64,000 bases of DNA from Nocardioides humilatus (GTDB taxonomy: Bacteria > Actinomycetota > Actinomycetes > Propionibacteriales > Nocardioidaceae), in contig NZ_VUJV01000001.1 of assembly GCF_008373755.1 (NCBI RefSeq), positions 372,001 through 436,000 of the forward strand, given 5' to 3'. A program made the translations under genes and the position numbers. Positions 63,397 to 64,000 of the stretch are shown here, in pieces (the stretch's first letter is position 1; each line of letters begins with the position of its first letter). Below the pieces are notes generated by a model, which saw nothing but the letters and a program-made list of their open reading frames with translations, had not been told where the DNA came from and did no database searches.

Positions 63397-64000
63397 TCAA
63401 CGCACCACTTTCCAGTTGAAGTACGGCGACCCGACGGCTCCCATGACCCGCAGCCATGCCGGCATCAGCCACTCGGTGCCCCGCGCCGTGGTGACGTCGC
63501 CGAGGTCGACGATGTCGGTGTGACCGAGCTCCGCCAGCAACCCCGCCACCACCTCTTTGGCAGCCGGATCGTCGCCCGACATGAAGACGGTGCCGGGGTC
63601 GGGGAGCCGGTCGGGGTGGGCCATCACGTCGGCAGTCATCGTGTTGAGCGACTTCACCACCAGTGCCGCCGGGTGCGCACGCTGGACCTGCTCGGCCATC
63701 GAGTCGTCCTGGGGGAAGGTGATGCGCGGCGGGAAGCCACCGGAGAAGTCCAGCCCGTTGGAGATGTCGAGCACGATCTTGCCGCCGAGGTCGCCCGCCT
63801 GGGCGAGGACCTCGAGCGTGGCGTCGCCGTTGGTGGCGTTGACCACCAGCGCGGCCAGCTCGGACGCGGCAGCGAAGGTCGCGAGCCCGACCTCGGGATG
63901 GTCGGCCTGCCAGGCGGCGTAGTCCTCCTTGGCGGCGGTGGCGGCCGGGTCGCGGGTGCCGATGGTGACCGTGTGGCCCAGCTCGGCGAAACGGGGGGCG
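63397..64000 (-). CDS. NADPH-dependent F420 reductase-like protein, 5' end cut off
   Basis: About 200 visible residues; the frame stays open to base 64000, so the start is outside. The visible part begins PRFAELGHTVTIGTRDP, the second half of a Rossmann NADP loop, followed by LVVNATNGDATLEVL, KIVLDISNGLDFSGG, VVKSLNTMTADVM and WLRVMGAVGSPYFNWKVV at the end. This is the NADP_oxidored/F420 reductase family pattern. Related members act on NADP-linked redox carriers; F420 use is not certain. Confidence 0.82.
   Translation of the reverse strand, partial: APRFAELGHTVTIGTRDPAATAAKEDYAAWQADHPEVGLATFAAASELAALVVNATNGDATLEVLAQAGDLGGKIVLDISNGLDFSGGFPPRITFPQDDSMAEQVQRAHPAALVVKSLNTMTADVMAHPDRLPDPGTVFMSGDDPAAKEVVAGLLAELGHTDIVDLGDVTTARGTEWLMPAWLRVMGAVGSPYFNWKVVR

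Overview
The window is chromosomal DNA from a high-GC Gram-positive actinobacterium, most likely Nocardioides or a close relative in the Nocardioidaceae. Supporting evidence is the strong GC bias at third codon positions, frequent GTG starts, ATGA/GTGA stop-start coupling, and marker families: TIGR03089, the acyl-CoA carboxylase beta/epsilon pair, a SigE-family ECF sigma factor, class E sortase, several multi-membrane-span LCP proteins and a DUF6752-like coiled coil. I found no rRNA, tRNA, CRISPR array, transposase or phage gene. Genus is inferred, not proven.

Region 1 (about 1-33,700) is a cell-surface glycan island. It holds a GDP-mannose pyrophosphorylase, a peptidoglycan-recognition amidase with FG-GAP repeats, a Wzt/Wzm-type polysaccharide ABC exporter coupled to a GlfT2-like galactofuranosyltransferase, UDP-galactopyranose mutase (glf), two coupled GlfT1-like transferases, a PAP2 phosphatase, an inositol-phosphatase-like enzyme and an LCP glycopolymer transferase. 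This parallels the mycobacterial galactan genes. Interleaved are four PAPS-sulfotransferase-like paralogues, a glycerol-1-phosphate dehydrogenase/nucleotidyltransferase pair, a LicD-methyltransferase fusion and a polysaccharide pyruvyl transferase, which together look like a decoration pathway for the exported polymer. Exported Calx-beta proteins (three in tandem), two endonuclease/exonuclease/phosphatase proteins and a phospholipase-D-like protein sit in the same island. A gene-free 454-bp segment (26858-27311) is bounded by 31-bp inverted repeats.

Region 2 (about 33,700-43,800) mixes metabolism and wall display: a threonine-dehydratase-like enzyme with a divergent LysR regulator, a thioesterase, a second LCP protein coupled to an enoyl-CoA hydratase, a tiny DUF1059-like gene, two LPxTG-type proteins with a class E sortase, an SDR plus acyl-CoA dehydrogenase, a CoA-binding protein and purE.

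Region 3 (43,875-48,523) is a plus-strand block of VanX-like dipeptidase, divergent alanine racemase, D-Ala-D-Ala-type ligase, NarL-type sensor kinase and response regulator. It lies exactly between purE and purK, which are both on the minus strand, and resembles VanC/VanG-type D-Ala-D-Ser resistance operons in content.

Region 4 (48,520-64,000) is mostly conserved housekeeping: purK, an orphan winged-helix protein, a class III cyclase with a PH-domain protein, birA divergent from accD/accE, a sigma factor with a membrane-anchored partner, an epoxide hydrolase divergent from a WYL regulator, a DUF885 protein, a YcaQ-like DNA glycosylase, Maf, an acyl-CoA dehydrogenase behind a perfect palindromic operator, and a truncated F420/NADP reductase-like gene at the right edge. 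Both edge genes are cut by the window.
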